DNA of 64,000 nucleotides from Pleurotus ostreatus/Saccharomyces cerevisiae fusant (taxonomy: Eukaryota; Opisthokonta). Below the pieces are notes generated by a model, which worked only from the letters and a program-made list of their open reading frames with translations, had not been told where the DNA came from and did no database searches. Position numbers and translations under genes: made by a program. The DNA lies in contig JAMQCK010000001.1 of assembly GCA_024196135.1 (NCBI GenBank), positions 539,471 to 603,470 of the forward strand, written 5' to 3'. The stretch's first letter is position 1, and the number at the start of each line of letters is the position of its first letter. Shown piece by piece: positions 20,080-32,250 of this stretch.

Positions 20080-21637
20080 GGCGAAGATCAATGTAGGGGC
20101 GGGCGATGGATATCAGATAGCGGGGCACCCTCAGGCAGCTGGTGGTGGCGGGAGACAAGAGTGTAACAGCTTTCAATTCGCAAGCGCCCCGCATTATGTA
20201 CGATGAGCGAGCAGCGGCACTCGATTGCTTTCCCACGGGAATGGATTGCTTCTGAGGCTTTGATTGCCCACGCGCCGCCCAAAAGAGGGAATTCTCGAAA
20301 TTGCCAAGATGGGACACACCCAAGCAAGAGCAAATAATTCAAGAACTTGCCAAATGCGGCGATGGCGGGCTTTGCGCATGCAAAGTACGTAAACTGAGCG
20401 CCAGTTCTTTTGCCATATCGAGAGAGAAGCCGTCGTCAAGGTCATGGGCCATGAGGTCTTCGGTCGAACGGAGAGGAAACAGCGCTGTTATCTGGCATGG
20501 CTGTAGGCGAAAGAGATACTAGATGTCCTGCGCGTTCAGTCCGTCTGTGCAAAGATAAATTGCACAGCAGCATAAAAGCCGGTCCTTTGTCGATAAGCTA
20601 AGACCCCTCGATCATAAGCATAGCCGGTCTTGCAGGCATGGTGGTGTATGGCTTGTGCGCCGATGGCTTGTCACCGACATGAGCGAAGGAATGAGCTTGC
20701 GCAAAGCGCAGTTTTGCGAGACGTCAGTCAGTAGTATGCTGAAGGAAGCGGGGGTGAGAGGAAGCAAGGGAAGCGCGTTGTGGTAAAGATGGGGAGGTGG
20801 GAGAGACCATGAAGGGCGTCGTGTACAAGCGATGAAGAAGAAGCAGAGGGTCAAGCCAAGGAAGACAGACAGAGCAAGCAAAGCAGCAAAAAGCCCAGTT
20901 GGACAGCATTCAAGGCAGGAGAACCCGAGCTTGGAGCGCAATGTTCGCAAAGCAGGAGGACATGAAGGGGGAAGGCAAAGAGGTGATGGAAAGCCGCTCG
21001 ACCGTCAAACGCCCGCGCAACACACGCTCCTCGCAAGAATTGAAGCGAGCAACGGGTGACTGAAGAGAACAACGGTCGAAAGGGACGTGACAGGAGGGAA
21101 CAAAGCAAAGATTAGACTTCGTTCCCAAGGTCAGGCCGAGTTTTCATTGTTCACGGCCCCGAGGCTCCATTGTTCCCTCCGGTAGTGTGATCGGATCGCC
21201 GGGGCCGGAGGGAAGGGTGATTCGAGCGCAGCGGTGGAAGGGCAGTATGGGATGACTCTGTGAGGCCCTGTGTGATGCGGGCCACGCTGATTGTGAGCAG
21301 GGGGAGGTGTCCTAACTGATGGAGGTTCGTTGACAAAATGCTTATGCATTTCGGACGAATTCTCTATCCTGCAAGGAAAATCCGAGTGTTTCTTCCTCTC
21401 GTTCACTGTGCCTGGTAGTCCCAGCGACATTAAGAGGCAAGAACCGAGTTCCCCCTCCAAATGTGATGTTGGTTCGACTTCAAGGAACGATGTGATGATG
21501 CGCGTCTGCCACGAAGCCGAACCCTCGGCCCGAGGTTCCGCACCTTCACCTCCTGCTTCCCTCGCCATCGCCTTCCCCGCGCTCCGCGTCGCGTTCCTGG
21601 CCAGCCCTCCTCCATATTCTCCGGCCCTTCCATCGAC
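20080..21637. other. Divergent intergenic region
   Basis: About 1.5 kb holding promoters of the Clp1-like gene (minus) and EMC2 (plus). Purine-rich stretch near 20820-21090 on the plus strand. Open frames here (for example 20612-20950, minus) look like chance. Confidence 0.5.
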
Positions 21638-23049
21638 ATGTCCGCCACCACCGCCCTCAAAACCCTAAGCGACTACCGCACGCGGCACTCGCGCGCCTCG
21701 CAGGATACCTTCGAGAAGGGCTTCTACATCCTCGAGCAGAAGTCGCTAGCAAAGCTGGGAGACGAGGGTGCGTGGCGTTCTGCTGCTACATTTTTGACAC
21801 GCTCGGGTCCTTTCTCCTAATACACGACTGCCATGATGTCTTCCTCCATTGCCTAACACTCTGGCGCGAACGCGTATGCTGACGCGCGCGCTTCCCTATA
21901 GCATGGCCCTTCCTGGAGCAATTCGCGCTCGCGGCGCTCGACATTGGGCGGTTTGATGTGGCAGATGTGAGCGGCTCAATGCACTCTCTAGCCGCTGTCA
22001 CTCCGACGTGAAGAGAGCGGGAGAAGGAGGGAAGGAATGCTGACGCGCGCCGACAGGACTGCATCCGCGAGCTGAGCGACCAGTTCCCGGACTCGCCGCG
22101 CGTAAACATACTGGCTGGCATCCGAATGGAGGCGACCGAGTCGCCGGAGACGTGCTTGAAGTACTACGATGATATACAGGACGCCGAGTCCCCGAATCCG
22201 GTGCGTGTCGTGCTTCCCCTCCACCTACATGCCCTACCGCGTATTCTGCGCCACCCGCCTCATATCCGTCCGCATGCACACCGACAAAGCAAGCTAACAT
22301 CACTCCCAGACTATCTGGAAACGTCGTATATCCGTCCTGCGACGAACGGGCAAGATAGAGAAGGCGATCGAGGAACTCTGCCAGCTGCTGGACACCTTCT
22401 ACAACGACCTCGAGGGCTGGGTCGAGCTCGCCGACCTGTACTCGTCATGTAACCAGTGAGTCCCGCCTCCCTTCCCTTCCTCTTCCTACCTCCGCTTTGC
22501 CCTCGTCCCTTACCCTTCCCCTTTCTGCCCTCCACTTACCACCTTACTCACATCGCACCCAGATACACCCCTGCCCTCCAATCCCTCTCCCACGCCCTCC
22601 TCCTCGCGCCGCAGAACCCGTTCTACTTTTTGCAGTTCGCCGAGACCGCGCACTCCGCTGGCGACGTGCCGCTTGCGCTCAAGATGTTTTTAATAGTCGT
22701 CGACATGTGCGACCGCGACCTGCCGACGGCGGCGAAGGATGCGGTGCCGACGGGGCTGGCTGTGAGGGCGTGGTGGGGAGTGAAGTTGGTGAGTTTGACT
22801 TCATTTGCTGTTTGAGGTGGTGTGCATTTGTAAGGAGGATTACTGATTGTTTTTTGCTTACTCTAGTGCGCCCGCCAACTTCTTGCCTCCCGAAATGCCA
22901 GGTCAGCGTCCGACACCGCCATCCCCAAGGACCTCGAGCTCATCGACCGACTTGCGACCGAGCGCGTCCTCACCTCGTACTCCTCGCCTGAGAAGGGCAA
23001 GGCGCCGGCAGGCAGAGACGTCGTGTTGGCTTTCATGAAGGCGTCGTAG
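21638..23049 (+). CDS. EMC2: ER membrane protein complex subunit 2 (TPR protein)
   Basis: Six exons: 21638-21767, 21902-21966, 22057-22200, 22310-22455, 22563-22788 and 22867-23049 (297 aa). The order and spacing of blocks matches EMC2: WPFLEQFALAALDIGRFDVA, FPDSPRVNILAGIRMEA, TIWKRRISVLRRTGKIEKAI, FYNDLEGWVELADLY, YTPALQSLSHALLLAPQNPF. These are tetratricopeptide helices on the cytosolic side of the complex that inserts tail-anchored and multi-pass proteins into the ER membrane. The start follows a pyrimidine-rich leader. No missing segment noticed. Confidence 0.92.
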
Positions 23050-23359
23050 ACGAGGTAGCGTCGTGGGCGAGGGACAGCATGGCGTTGTGGCGTACCGTAC
23101 AAGTATCGGGACTTGTAATTCTGCCTTCATTGGATGGAGAATTTACCACTTCATCACATCCTCCATCGGTACAAGGCTCAAGAGTACGTGCTGTGAAAGC
23201 CAAAGGCGCAAGCCTGTCATTTGAACTTGGACCTCTGAGGACCTACAAGTCGGCGTTTTGCCCACGTGCGCCGTTGCCGCGGCCACGTGATGGTCTGTTG
23301 ATGCGTTTCCGCTGCGAAACTTGAACTCGACCGTCACCGACTCCTCACCGTCGTCAGCG
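23050..23359. other. Intergenic region
   Basis: A 310-bp gap between EMC2 and the SAP-domain gene; contains the latter's promoter, with no further signal recognised. Confidence 0.6.
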
Positions 23360-26300
23360 ATGGCGACGACCACTCAAATCCTCTTCAACTCCCCCGCGCT
23401 ACACTCGCTGAAGAGAGAGCAGCTCGTCAAGCTGTGCAAAGTCCACTCGTTAAAGGCGAACGGCAAGAACACCGAGCTCATCGACCGGCTGAAGCAATAT
23501 GCCCAGACGCTGCCGAAGGACGCGCCGCTGAGCATCTCCGCGCGGAAGGAGAACGGAGAGGAGCAGGGAAGTAGTGAGGAGGACGGAGATGACGATCCTG
23601 CAGCGACTGCCACTTGCGGAGTAGTGCGGCCCGTTATGGAGAGGATCGACGAAGTAGACGAGAAGACCTCGTCATCCCGGGGCACTCTGTCGAGCATGAG
23701 GACCACAGGGACTTCGAGCGGCGAATTTGGCTCCAAATGTGCGTGTGTCTTGAGGTGGCAGAGCTATTGACTCATAACCCTTTGTAGCATCAGCGACGTC
23801 CGTTGGCTCTTCGATCAAGGCCCTGGCATCCTCCCTGGGGCTGAAGAGAGCACTCACATCCAACTCGAAGTCATCACTGAAGATGTCTCAATCCAACGCA
23901 TCTCTCAAATCCATTCCCTCCGTCCCGTCTGTGCCAAAGCACGTCCGCGACGAACTTCTTGCCCACGCTAGACCATACTCTTCCATCCCGCCACCTTCCC
24001 CATCGTCCCTACCCCAGACCGACCACTTTACCTTCGACCCCGCTCTTGCTTCGAACCAATCTTACAACCCAAGCGCTCTGACGTTTGCGACCGACGAAGA
24101 TCCCCTGCCCGGTCATGCACTCCGCCCTGGCCAACCGGCGCCCGAACACGCGCGGCTGTCCCTTGGGCAAGGGCCCGCGACACCCTCAACATCGAAGGCT
24201 CCAACAACGACACTTAGACTCGTGTCCAACCCAGGTGGCTCAAAGTCCTCCAGCTGGGAGGACGATGACTTGCCCACCGTCGGGGGCGTACCCGCAACCC
24301 CGCAACTCAAGCCTTTCCATACCACTTACGACCTGATCATGGACACACCAGCCGTGGGGTCTATATACCCATCTTTGAAGTTCTCGTCAGCCGACGAACA
24401 AAAGAAACCCAGCCCCACCCTCGACGAGGATGTCGAGATGCCTGGCGCGTTCGACAGCCCAACGCGCGCCACTTCGAACTCAATCAGTGCCACCTCGCCC
24501 ACGCCCGAGCCCTTCGTCTTCGGCTCGCCCGACCCCAAGCACCGCGTCTCGGACGCGCAGTTTTCGGACGCCGCTCGCAAGGTCTTCGAGGAGATGAACA
24601 AGCGGCTGCAGGCAGAGGGCGGGCAGAGCATCGACAGCGCGCTACTCGGAAAGCTGCGCCCGGGGGCGCACTCTGGCCCCGTTCCAGTCGAGTCGAAGGC
24701 AGATCGAGATATCAAGCCACTGAAGCGCACGAGCATTGGGCGCAAGTTCGACGAGGCGCACGCGGCCGAGTTTAAGAAGATGGAGAGCATCAAGGACGTG
24801 GCGGACCGGCGCGCGGCGGCGATGGCGGCGAAGAAGGAGAAGGAGGTGACGCCGCCCGCGCAGATGTCTGGCAAGAAGCGCAAGTCGAGCGTGCTGGAGA
24901 CAGAGGGTGCTGGGCCGTCGAAGCGCCCGACGCGTCCGTCGAACTCGCGCGTGATTAGTAACTCGCGGCGCAACCTGCCGGGGGCGTTCGGCGACGATAG
25001 CGATGAGGACGAGGAGAGGCCAGCCCCGCAGGAGGAGGCACGCGCGAAGAAGCCGCGTCTATCGTATGCAGAGGCGCCGCAGGATCCGGAGGAGCAGGCG
25101 CGGAAAGAGCGCGAGCGCGAGGCCGTCAAGCGCAGGCTTGAGGTCAATAAGGCGCGACGCCGCAGCAGTGCTGGCGTCAAGGGCAGGGCGAGCATAGGCA
25201 AGCGTGAGTGGCAATTGTCTGCTTAAATCTCAAGCCCGTTTTACTCAAGTCTCTGCAGCTGCACCGAAGGCCAAACCCTCTCGCTTCGGATTCTTCTCAG
25301 CTGCGAAGTCCGTCGTCACCAGCGTCTGGAATCGCGGGAAGACAGCTGCCCCCGCGCCGCCGTCTAACATTCCCAAACCGGCTGTCACGGTTAGCAAGCC
25401 GGCACCTGCACCCAAGAAACCCTCTTTGCAGCCCGTCATGCCTCCACCGAGCAGTGCGGCATCGAAGTCACAGTCATCCAGAGTCACGTCGTCTTCGAAG
25501 TCTAATGGCAAGGACGCCGACACCACCAGGGCCTCCATCACGTCCAACAGTGGCCGTGTTCGGTCGCCTATTCCACCCTTTAGCGACACTGGCTCCAAAC
25601 GCAATAGTGCTGCGTTGGGGAGTATGGGTCTGCCTGCTGTGCCTGCGGGTTCTCGTGCGCGCAATAGCTCGATGACCGGCGCCTCGTCCATGGGTACACG
25701 CACCAGCATTTCCAATGCGTCCCGCGTATCATCGCTCGGCACAAAGGGCACCCTCGGAGCAGCAGAGGGCTCGCGGTCCTCGCGCATCCCGTCCATCGGG
25801 AGCTCGAACACGCGCAACTCCACCTCGTCGCGCTTGCTGGCTCCTACTGCCAGCTCGCTGGCCAAACAGCACGCGCCCACGTCGACGACGTCGAAGTTGA
25901 CGTCGTTGCCTGGCACTTCGCATCTCCCGCGCCCCGCGAACACGCCTTCGAAGCCCGCGCTCAACCCTATCACGAACGTCACGTCGCCGAATCCTCGCCC
26001 CGGTGGCATCTTCAGCAGCGGCATCCCCATGCCCTCGCCGCCGAAGCCATCTACGTCCACCAACCCCTCTACCAACCCTCTTAGTCCTTCGACGAACCCC
26101 CTTAGCCCGGCATCCTCCGTCTTCAGCCCCGCGCCGCCCAAGCCCGCGATCGCCCGGAAGCCCACCATCACGCGCAAGCCGCGCATCTCGCGCGGGCGGG
26201 TCATTGCGAAGCTCGCGTCGCAGCGCGCGGCGGCGGCCGGTCGTACTACAGGCGCGGGCGCGACGCCGGGCAAGACGCGCTCGAGCTTGGGCGCGCGTGT

Positions 26301-26568
26301 CGCGCGGCAGAGCTTGGGCACCAATGTCGGGGTGGGCAAGAACGGTATCGGTGCGAAGGGCCCGCGGGCAAGCATCGGGGCTGTGAAGGCGGGCAGGGCG
26401 AGTGCGGGTGTGGCGGTGGGTGCTAACGGGTTGAGGGCGGGGAGGGCGAGCGCGGGGGAGGGGCCGGTGTTGATGAGTGCGAGGAAGCGCGCGCGGCAGA
26501 GTGAGTATATGCGGCGGAAGAGTCGGGCGGCGGCGGCGAGCTCGGATGCGATGGATGTGGATGGTTGA
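23360..26568 (+). CDS. SAP-domain, NuSAP-like spindle/chromatin protein
   Basis: Three exons: 23360-23738, 23788-25203 and 25259-26568 (1034 aa). Residues about 10-45 form a SAP DNA-binding motif (LKREQLVKLCKVHSLKANGK, then TELIDRLKQY). Around 446-460 the segment FDEAHAAEFKKMESI is very like the conserved motif of animal NuSAP, followed by a basic Ala/Lys helix. The rest is Ser/Pro-rich and disordered, with basic repeats (KARRRSSAGVKGRASIG; RARQSEYMRRKSR). NuSAP binds chromatin through SAP and bundles spindle microtubules through basic regions. The same role here is an inference from the two motifs. A plain SAP-domain nuclear protein is the alternative. Confidence 0.7.
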
Positions 26569-27280
26569 GTGATCGTTTTCGTCTGCTCTGCTTCCTGCGT
26601 TGTCTCTTCCCTGCTGCTTTGGCTGCTCCCTCTGCGACGGCCGTCATCCTGCTTTCGTGCGAGCACGACTCGCTGTTGGCCTATCTGTGTTTGATCCTTT
26701 CTTGCAATCGTCCTCTGCAGGCAGCGCCAGCTCGGACATAGACTTTTGATACCTTCGTATTCTTTATCGTCTATTTGACGCCTCTTTTGCTCTTATTTCC
26801 CTCACGTTTCTGCTCTTGAACGCGTTCCGTATCTCTCCATCTCCTCATCTTTCTCCAAGCCTCTCATGACCGTGTCTCCTGCAACAAGTCTACCATATAC
26901 TTCAACAAACATCACATATAAAACCCCCAGCGTCTCCAAACTTCCTCCCATTTTTCCTCATCTCGTCGAACATCAATCTCGCTTTATCTACCGCTCATCC
27001 ATCTGCATTGGTCGTCGCTGTCGACATACGTCAACTGTATATCTATTGTACCAGTATTTGGCCTCTTGCGGAAGCTCTAGTGGCGTCCTGACTTGACCAG
27101 GTGCTCTATAGTGGGTCCTGGTCAAGGTGCGTGAATATATAGAGCACGTAGTCTTGCACTCGATGGGCGCGATGAAGTGATCAATTTCAGTGAGGATTCA
27201 GCGCATATCCTTCACCAGACCTTGTGATGCACAAAGTCAGCCACGAATGGACATATCAGCGCAAAGTGGATGCGGGCAAT
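26569..27280. other. Convergent intergenic region
   Basis: Pyrimidine-rich 3' flank of the SAP gene, then two interleaved inverted repeats (27092-27147). No gene. Confidence 0.6.
27092..27147. repeat. Interleaved inverted repeats
   Basis: CTTGACCAGG at 27092-27101 pairs with CCTGGTCAAG at 27117-27126. The adjacent GTGCTCTATA at 27101-27110 pairs with TATAGAGCAC at 27138-27147. Both 10-bp pairs are perfect and cross each other, so only one hairpin can form at a time. Confidence 0.7.
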
Positions 27281-29960
27281 TCAAATTAGCGCCTTTGCCA
27301 CCGTGACCACATCCGCCATCCCCTGTACATCGTGCGCACGAATCAAAAGTGCACCCTGCTGAACAGCACATGTGATGGCTGCAGCCGTCGCCCAGTCCCT
27401 TTCCCTTCCTTCGGTCTTCCTAGCATTGATTCCATCCTCAAGAATTGACCCGAGGAACGACTTGCGCGAGGTGCCGAAGAGAACAGGGTATCCCGCCAGA
27501 GGATTCCGACGTCGTTGGCCTTCTTTGAAGGACGTCAATGATCAGGGTCAACGACTAAAGTGAATCGAGGGTACCTGGACCGATCACTACGTCCGCTACG
27601 ACCTTCGCGCCATCCCTCAGCAGCGCGAGGTTGCCCTCGACGGTCTTGCTGAAGCCCACGCCCGGATCGACGATGGCAAGCCACCTACGCACACCTCCCT
27701 TGCCACGAACGACACGCTCGACGATGTCCCCGAGCTCCACCCGCACGCCCTCGACGACCGCCGCGCCTTCCCCCGCATACGTATACGCGCTGTAATCCTT
27801 GTTCTTTCCCGCATCGCCCCGCGAGTGCATCAGCACGACCGGCACGGCGTAACGCCTTGCGATGTCCTTCATGCTGGCGAGCACAGCGTCCGACTTCGCC
27901 TTGCGCTCCACATCGTCGAAGGGATAGGCGTCGGCGCCCATGAACGCGTAGACGTCGTTGATGCAGTTCGCGCCAGCCTGGATCGCTGCCTCGGCGACCT
28001 CGGGGCGGAAGGTGTCGACACTGATGGGTATGTCGCGCGCTGGACCCTCCTTGGCTCGCATGGCCTGCACCACAGGCACGACGCGCTGGGCCTCCTCTTC
28101 TGGCAACACGAAGGCGGCGCCCGGGCGCGTAGAGTAGCCGCCAATGTCGATGATGCTTGCACCGGCGGAGATGGACTCCTTGACGTATACAAGGGCATCG
28201 GAGAGCTGATTGTGCTCTGCGCCGTCGGAGAAGGAGTCGGGTGTGACGTTGAGCGTGGCCATGAGCATAGCATCACGCCCAGGATTCGCCGGGGTGTACG
28301 TCCAGGATGTGAGGGTTTCTGGGACGGAGGTTACACCGTACTCGGTTGCCTCGGTCGAAGATGACAAGGGTAGGCGAGGTATAGGAATGACGCGCTTCAG
28401 GGGCGGCTCGGAGGATGTGCTGGCTAGCGAAGACACCATGCGCGAGATAGACTTGCAGAACGAGGGGTGGACATAGTCGGGGATCATGCTAGGCGTACAG
28501 TGTAAGCTCGTGCAGTACAAGTGGTCATAGATGACTTACTCAGCGAGCGGGCGAAGCACGAAGTCCCTCTCGTGCAACCGCGGATGGGGTACAACGAGAT
28601 GACCTTGCAAGTTACCGAGCGAGCCCCGATCTTCGGGTGCCCTGGTGTCGATGACTTTGTCGTCATAGAAAACGACGTCGAGGTCGATGGCTCGTGGGCC
28701 GTTGCGTACAGAGGGTACGCGGCCAACAATCTCCTCAACCTTTTTGAGCAAGCGAAGAAGAGCAACAGGCGGCAAGTTTGTCTCGACCTCATCGAAGGGG
28801 GGTGTCAGAAAGAACCCAGTGGCGGCAAGATCGAGCTCACCATGCACGCACAGTTGATGAACGACGGTTGGTCCGTCACGTACATCGGTGCCGACTCGTA
28901 CAGGAAGCTCGTGTCCACGACGTCAACTACCGGGTTGTCGACTTCGAGATCTACACCAAGACGAGGTGCAGCTCCGAGCAATCGTAGAGCGTACTCTATG
29001 TTGTGGAACTTGTCCCCGATGTTCGCGCCAAGGGCGACGGCTGCTCGGTGGATGTATGAATCTTGCGCGACGGGCTTCTCAGCAAGCCATGAAGCAGGAA
29101 AGTCGGATAGAGATCGTCGTACGACGACTTCGGATGAGCCGGCGAAGACGAGCGCGTAGGGCTTGGCTGCGCTGATAGTCACGGTTGGGGAGGGGATAGA
29201 TGAGTGCACATCACGGAGGACTTCAAGGGCAGCATGATTGGTGAATGACTCGAGAGTTAGGTACTCCGTTTGACCCAAAGCCTGAGGGTGCAGATTGAGA
29301 GACCGGTGCGAGAAGAGTAGGATGTACTACACGCACCGAGTATAGCCTCCTCGTCAAGCTCCTGAAGTCTACGGTCCCCGACGCACTGCCCGCTTCAACT
29401 GACGCCTTCAGCCGAACGATCTGCTTCTCCTCCCTCTCGCACTGGTTGACGCCGATCACTGCGTCGACCTCTAGATCGCGGACGAAGTATCGCCTGTCCG
29501 TGATCGTCCAGAGCCCCGGTTCGCCTGCCTTCGCCACCGCTTCCAGCCCCACACTAGCACAGTGAAGGGGTGGCTTGACTTGCACAAGCCGAACGTAAAT
29601 CTGAGTGATGAAAGGTCGCAGCGCCGACTCCGGTGCCAGTATCGTCTTCAAGGCATGATCAAGTACTTCCTCCAAGTTCGCGAATGCGTGATCGGCGGTG
29701 ACAGAGTTTCGCAGGGAGGATGCAATGAGAGAGTAGTTAATTGACTTCGTCAGGTCATCCCCAACGGCGGCGGGGACGACGTCCGTAGGTAGAGATACCG
29801 AGACGAGTATGGGCTGCGCGGTAGGCTTCTCCGGCTGTTTCGGGGGCCATCTTGATCCAGAGAGAAGCGAGACCTCGAGGAGGAGATCATTCACCGCAAT
29901 GAGGTCGAACCCGTTGTGGAGGAAGCGAGTGTTGAGCGCGTTCTTCACGTCGTCTGTCAT
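27281..29960 (-). CDS. FOL1: Trifunctional folate synthesis protein (DHNA-HPPK-DHPS)
   Basis: Five exons: 29960-29337, 29281-28841, 28787-28540, 28488-27575 and 27522-27281 (822 aa). Domain order is the fungal one. Residues 1 to about 280 are tandem dihydroneopterin aldolase domains (aldolase step). HPPK starts about 288 (AAVALGANIGDKFHNIEYAL) and has the catalytic block NGPRAIDLDVVFYD, pyrophosphorylating hydroxymethyl-dihydropterin. DHPS starts about 513 (MLMATLNVTPDSFSDG, SIIDIGGYSTRPGA, VSFDTF-type SVDTF, IVDPGVGFSKT, GTSRKSFLG) and joins pterin to p-aminobenzoate, the sulfonamide target step. All active-site segments appear intact. Introns fall inside or between domains in phase. Confidence 0.96.
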
Positions 29961-30476
29961 CCTGATCGAGGATCAGTGCAAGAGTTGATCGTGATTTGTC
30001 GGCAACTCTTCCCGAGTGTTCATTGTTCTCTGAAAGGTAATTGAGGGAAGTTCATATTCCTGAAAGCTGAACAGGGTCCAGGACTTCGGATGGCACCGTA
30101 GAAAGACGTTCCAATGGTGTTCAGGGAAGTGATAATGACAGCAGTGAGAGGCATTCGTTCCATCTTTTCACCGATTCACAGCAAGGTTACGGTGGTCTTT
30201 TGGAAGTTATCGAAGGCAGTCAATCCCTTAAATCTCTATTTCTTAAGGTGCGTTTAGTCGGTGCGAGGAGCAAGGGGGTCTAGATGTCACTGTCAGTGGG
30301 ATCATGTCCTCTTCACGTGACTAAGCTCGGCTAGTTCCGAACCACAAAAGACCGACCGCTGCTCTCTCGCTGGCTTGAGGGTGTCCTCCATTTCGTAGCT
30401 TCCCGAACACAATGCCTTAGTGCATCAGCACCATTTATATTTCTCTCCCAGCTCCGGCAGAACTTCGAGACCTCAT
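29961..30476. other. Divergent intergenic region
   Basis: Promoter region of FOL1 (minus) and of the small gene that follows (plus). No other feature recognised. Confidence 0.5.
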
Positions 30477-30726
30477 ATGCCGCGACGAAAAGAGACTAGA
30501 GCCCCGGACTCAAAAAAGACAATGGTCGAAGTCCAACAATATACAGCTATTCACCTAGTACATCGAATGATACAAAACTTATTCACGCTCGAAGCCCACA
30601 TCGACCTTAGCCTACGAGCAGCAGAAGCGCGTCTTGCTCTGGCGTCAAGGCCGTATGTTTCCATCCTCTTCATCCTCAGATGATGACAGAGTTGACCTCA
30701 TAGCCCTCGGGGATGTCGACCTGTAA
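30477..30726 (+). CDS. Small candidate gene, about 70 aa
   Basis: Proposed exons 30477-30652 and 30690-30726 joined by GTATGT...GACAG, phase-consistent, ending ALGDVDL. Residues after a basic N-terminus (MPRRKETRAPDSKKT) form a likely amphipathic helix (HRMIQNLFTLEAHIDLSLRA). The upstream acceptor at 30678-30679 would instead end the protein at once. Small helical proteins of this size occur in kinetochore and similar complexes, but I recognise no family. Confidence 0.35.
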
Positions 30727-30826
30727 TTCAGTGCATGAGCTTCATGACTCATGGAGTATGTACCGGCAACTGACCAAGGACTTTCCGCTCTGAGGGCTGC
30801 AGGGACGAGCGCACGTCAACGAATTA

Positions 30827-32159
30827 TCATACGCGAGGTGCTAGCAGAGGGACGCACTCGAAGAAGACGATCTGGGACAGGTCGGGAGACTTGTCGTCAC
30901 TGGAGCGGACCGAGACGGTGAACACCTTGATCTTCTGGGTGGACTTCTCGACGAGGGACAGAGAGCCCGCGAGGATGTCGAAGCCCTAATTCTATGTGAG
31001 GATGAGGCAGCCGCGAGGATAACCATGTACGCACGTCGACCTTGATGATCTCTTGGGCGCGGCTCACGACCCAGCCTTTGAAGACTAAGGTGATGGTCAG
31101 CACGAGGAATCTATGGGCTTGCAAATCAATGACACACCCTTCTCGTAGGCCTCGGACTCGAAGAGCGGGTCGCGGGGCTTGATGTCGGCGAGGCCGGTCT
31201 TGGCCCAGATGGCCTCGAAGATGTACTGGTCCGGGGTGAAGTAGCTATAGGGTCGCATCGAGGAAGCTCGATGAGTAGCAGTAAGCTGTGGATCTGTTTG
31301 CACACGTACATGCGCTGCGGCCACTCCACGATGACTTTGCCATGGATCTTCGGGTGCGCGTCGAGGATGGTCTTGATACGGCTTCCAGTGGCGCTGAACT
31401 GGTTGAAGACCCAGCGCTGGTGGTTGTTGGTCTCGTCCCATCCGCCGACCCAGCCCTGGATCTTGGTGCCGTTGTCCTTACCGCTGTCATCGCAGGTGAG
31501 CAGGGCCCTTCTTAGCAAAGCGACTGCCTTACCCGTTGTTCAAGTCAACGAACGCTGGTGAGGGCCGTCAGCACACGCGTGCAAGTAAGGGAAGCGTAGC
31601 ATGACTCACTCTTCGTCTTCACGCTCTGAATCCTGACAAGGGAGTTGGCATACGTCCGTCCACCGAGGTTGAGCACTTACTTGTCGTACTTGCCATCCGA
31701 CTGCTTCTTGATGACCCAGTGTTGGTTGTCGCCCTCGTGGTAGTCCCAACCGATAATGGGAGTGCCACGGTCGGCGAGGCCTGAGTGAGAGGAATCAGTA
31801 CGCTGAGCATTGCCGGCACAGCAGACCATGACTTACCCTTCTCGAGGTCGAGGACCTTGTTCGTGGCGAGGTTGAAGGCCGCGTACCCGGGATCCGACGC
31901 CGAGGTCTTGACGGACTTCACGAACCAAAGCTGGTTCAGCTGCTCCTCGCCCTTGATCCTTTCCCAGCCCTTGACATAGCCGTCTATGCAGGCGTGAGCG
32001 GAAAAGAGGCTGCGGTGAAGAGGATGGCACTCACCCTTCAAGGTCGCGGCGGTGCCCGTGCCGGCGTTGGTGATGAGGTCTGCGTGGTATGTGAGCAAGC
32101 GACGAAGACAATGCGGACATCGAGGTGGTCGACGTACAGACGCCCTGGTCGATGCCCAT
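30827..32159 (-). CDS. Chimeric R-type lectin, Marasmius oreades agglutinin-like
   Basis: Ten exons: 32159-32138, 32079-32035, 31983-31837, 31780-31681, 31632-31610, 31554-31533, 31483-31310, 31244-31138, 31084-31035 and 30985-30827 (282 aa). The N-terminal about 155 residues are a ricin-B beta-trefoil with QxW-type repeats (GTPIIGWDYHEGDNQHW; TKIQGWVGGWDETNNHQRW). The C-terminal half resembles the dimerisation and papain-like domain of fungal chimerolectins of the MOA/PSL group, defence lectins active against nematodes. By eye the segment where the catalytic Cys is expected reads LFESEAYEK and the His region reads STQKIKVF, so protease residues seem absent. No signal peptide is seen, as usual for these cytoplasmic lectins. 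Confidence 0.82.
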
Positions 32160-32240
32160 GTTGATGAGAAGTGAGGTGGTTGAAGTTGGTGAGTTTTGTT
32201 AGCGGTGGAGGTTGCTGAAGATGAAAGGCCCACTTACCCT

Positions 32241-32250
32241 GCCTTTATAC
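32241..32250 (-). promoter_or_regulatory. TATA box candidate of the lectin gene
   Basis: On the minus strand this reads GTATAAAGGC, about 80 bp upstream of the lectin ATG at 32159, a good distance for a compact promoter. Confidence 0.6.

Noticed and set aside
20612..21108. Hydrophobic minus-strand frames that look like signal peptides
   Set aside because: Overlapping in several frames, in a purine/pyrimidine-biased stretch, and without homolog-like blocks; probably chance.
24326..26666. Long minus-strand open frames of 291 and 473 codons
   Set aside because: Antisense to the SAP-domain gene, whose SAP and NuSAP-like motifs and consistent introns support the plus strand.
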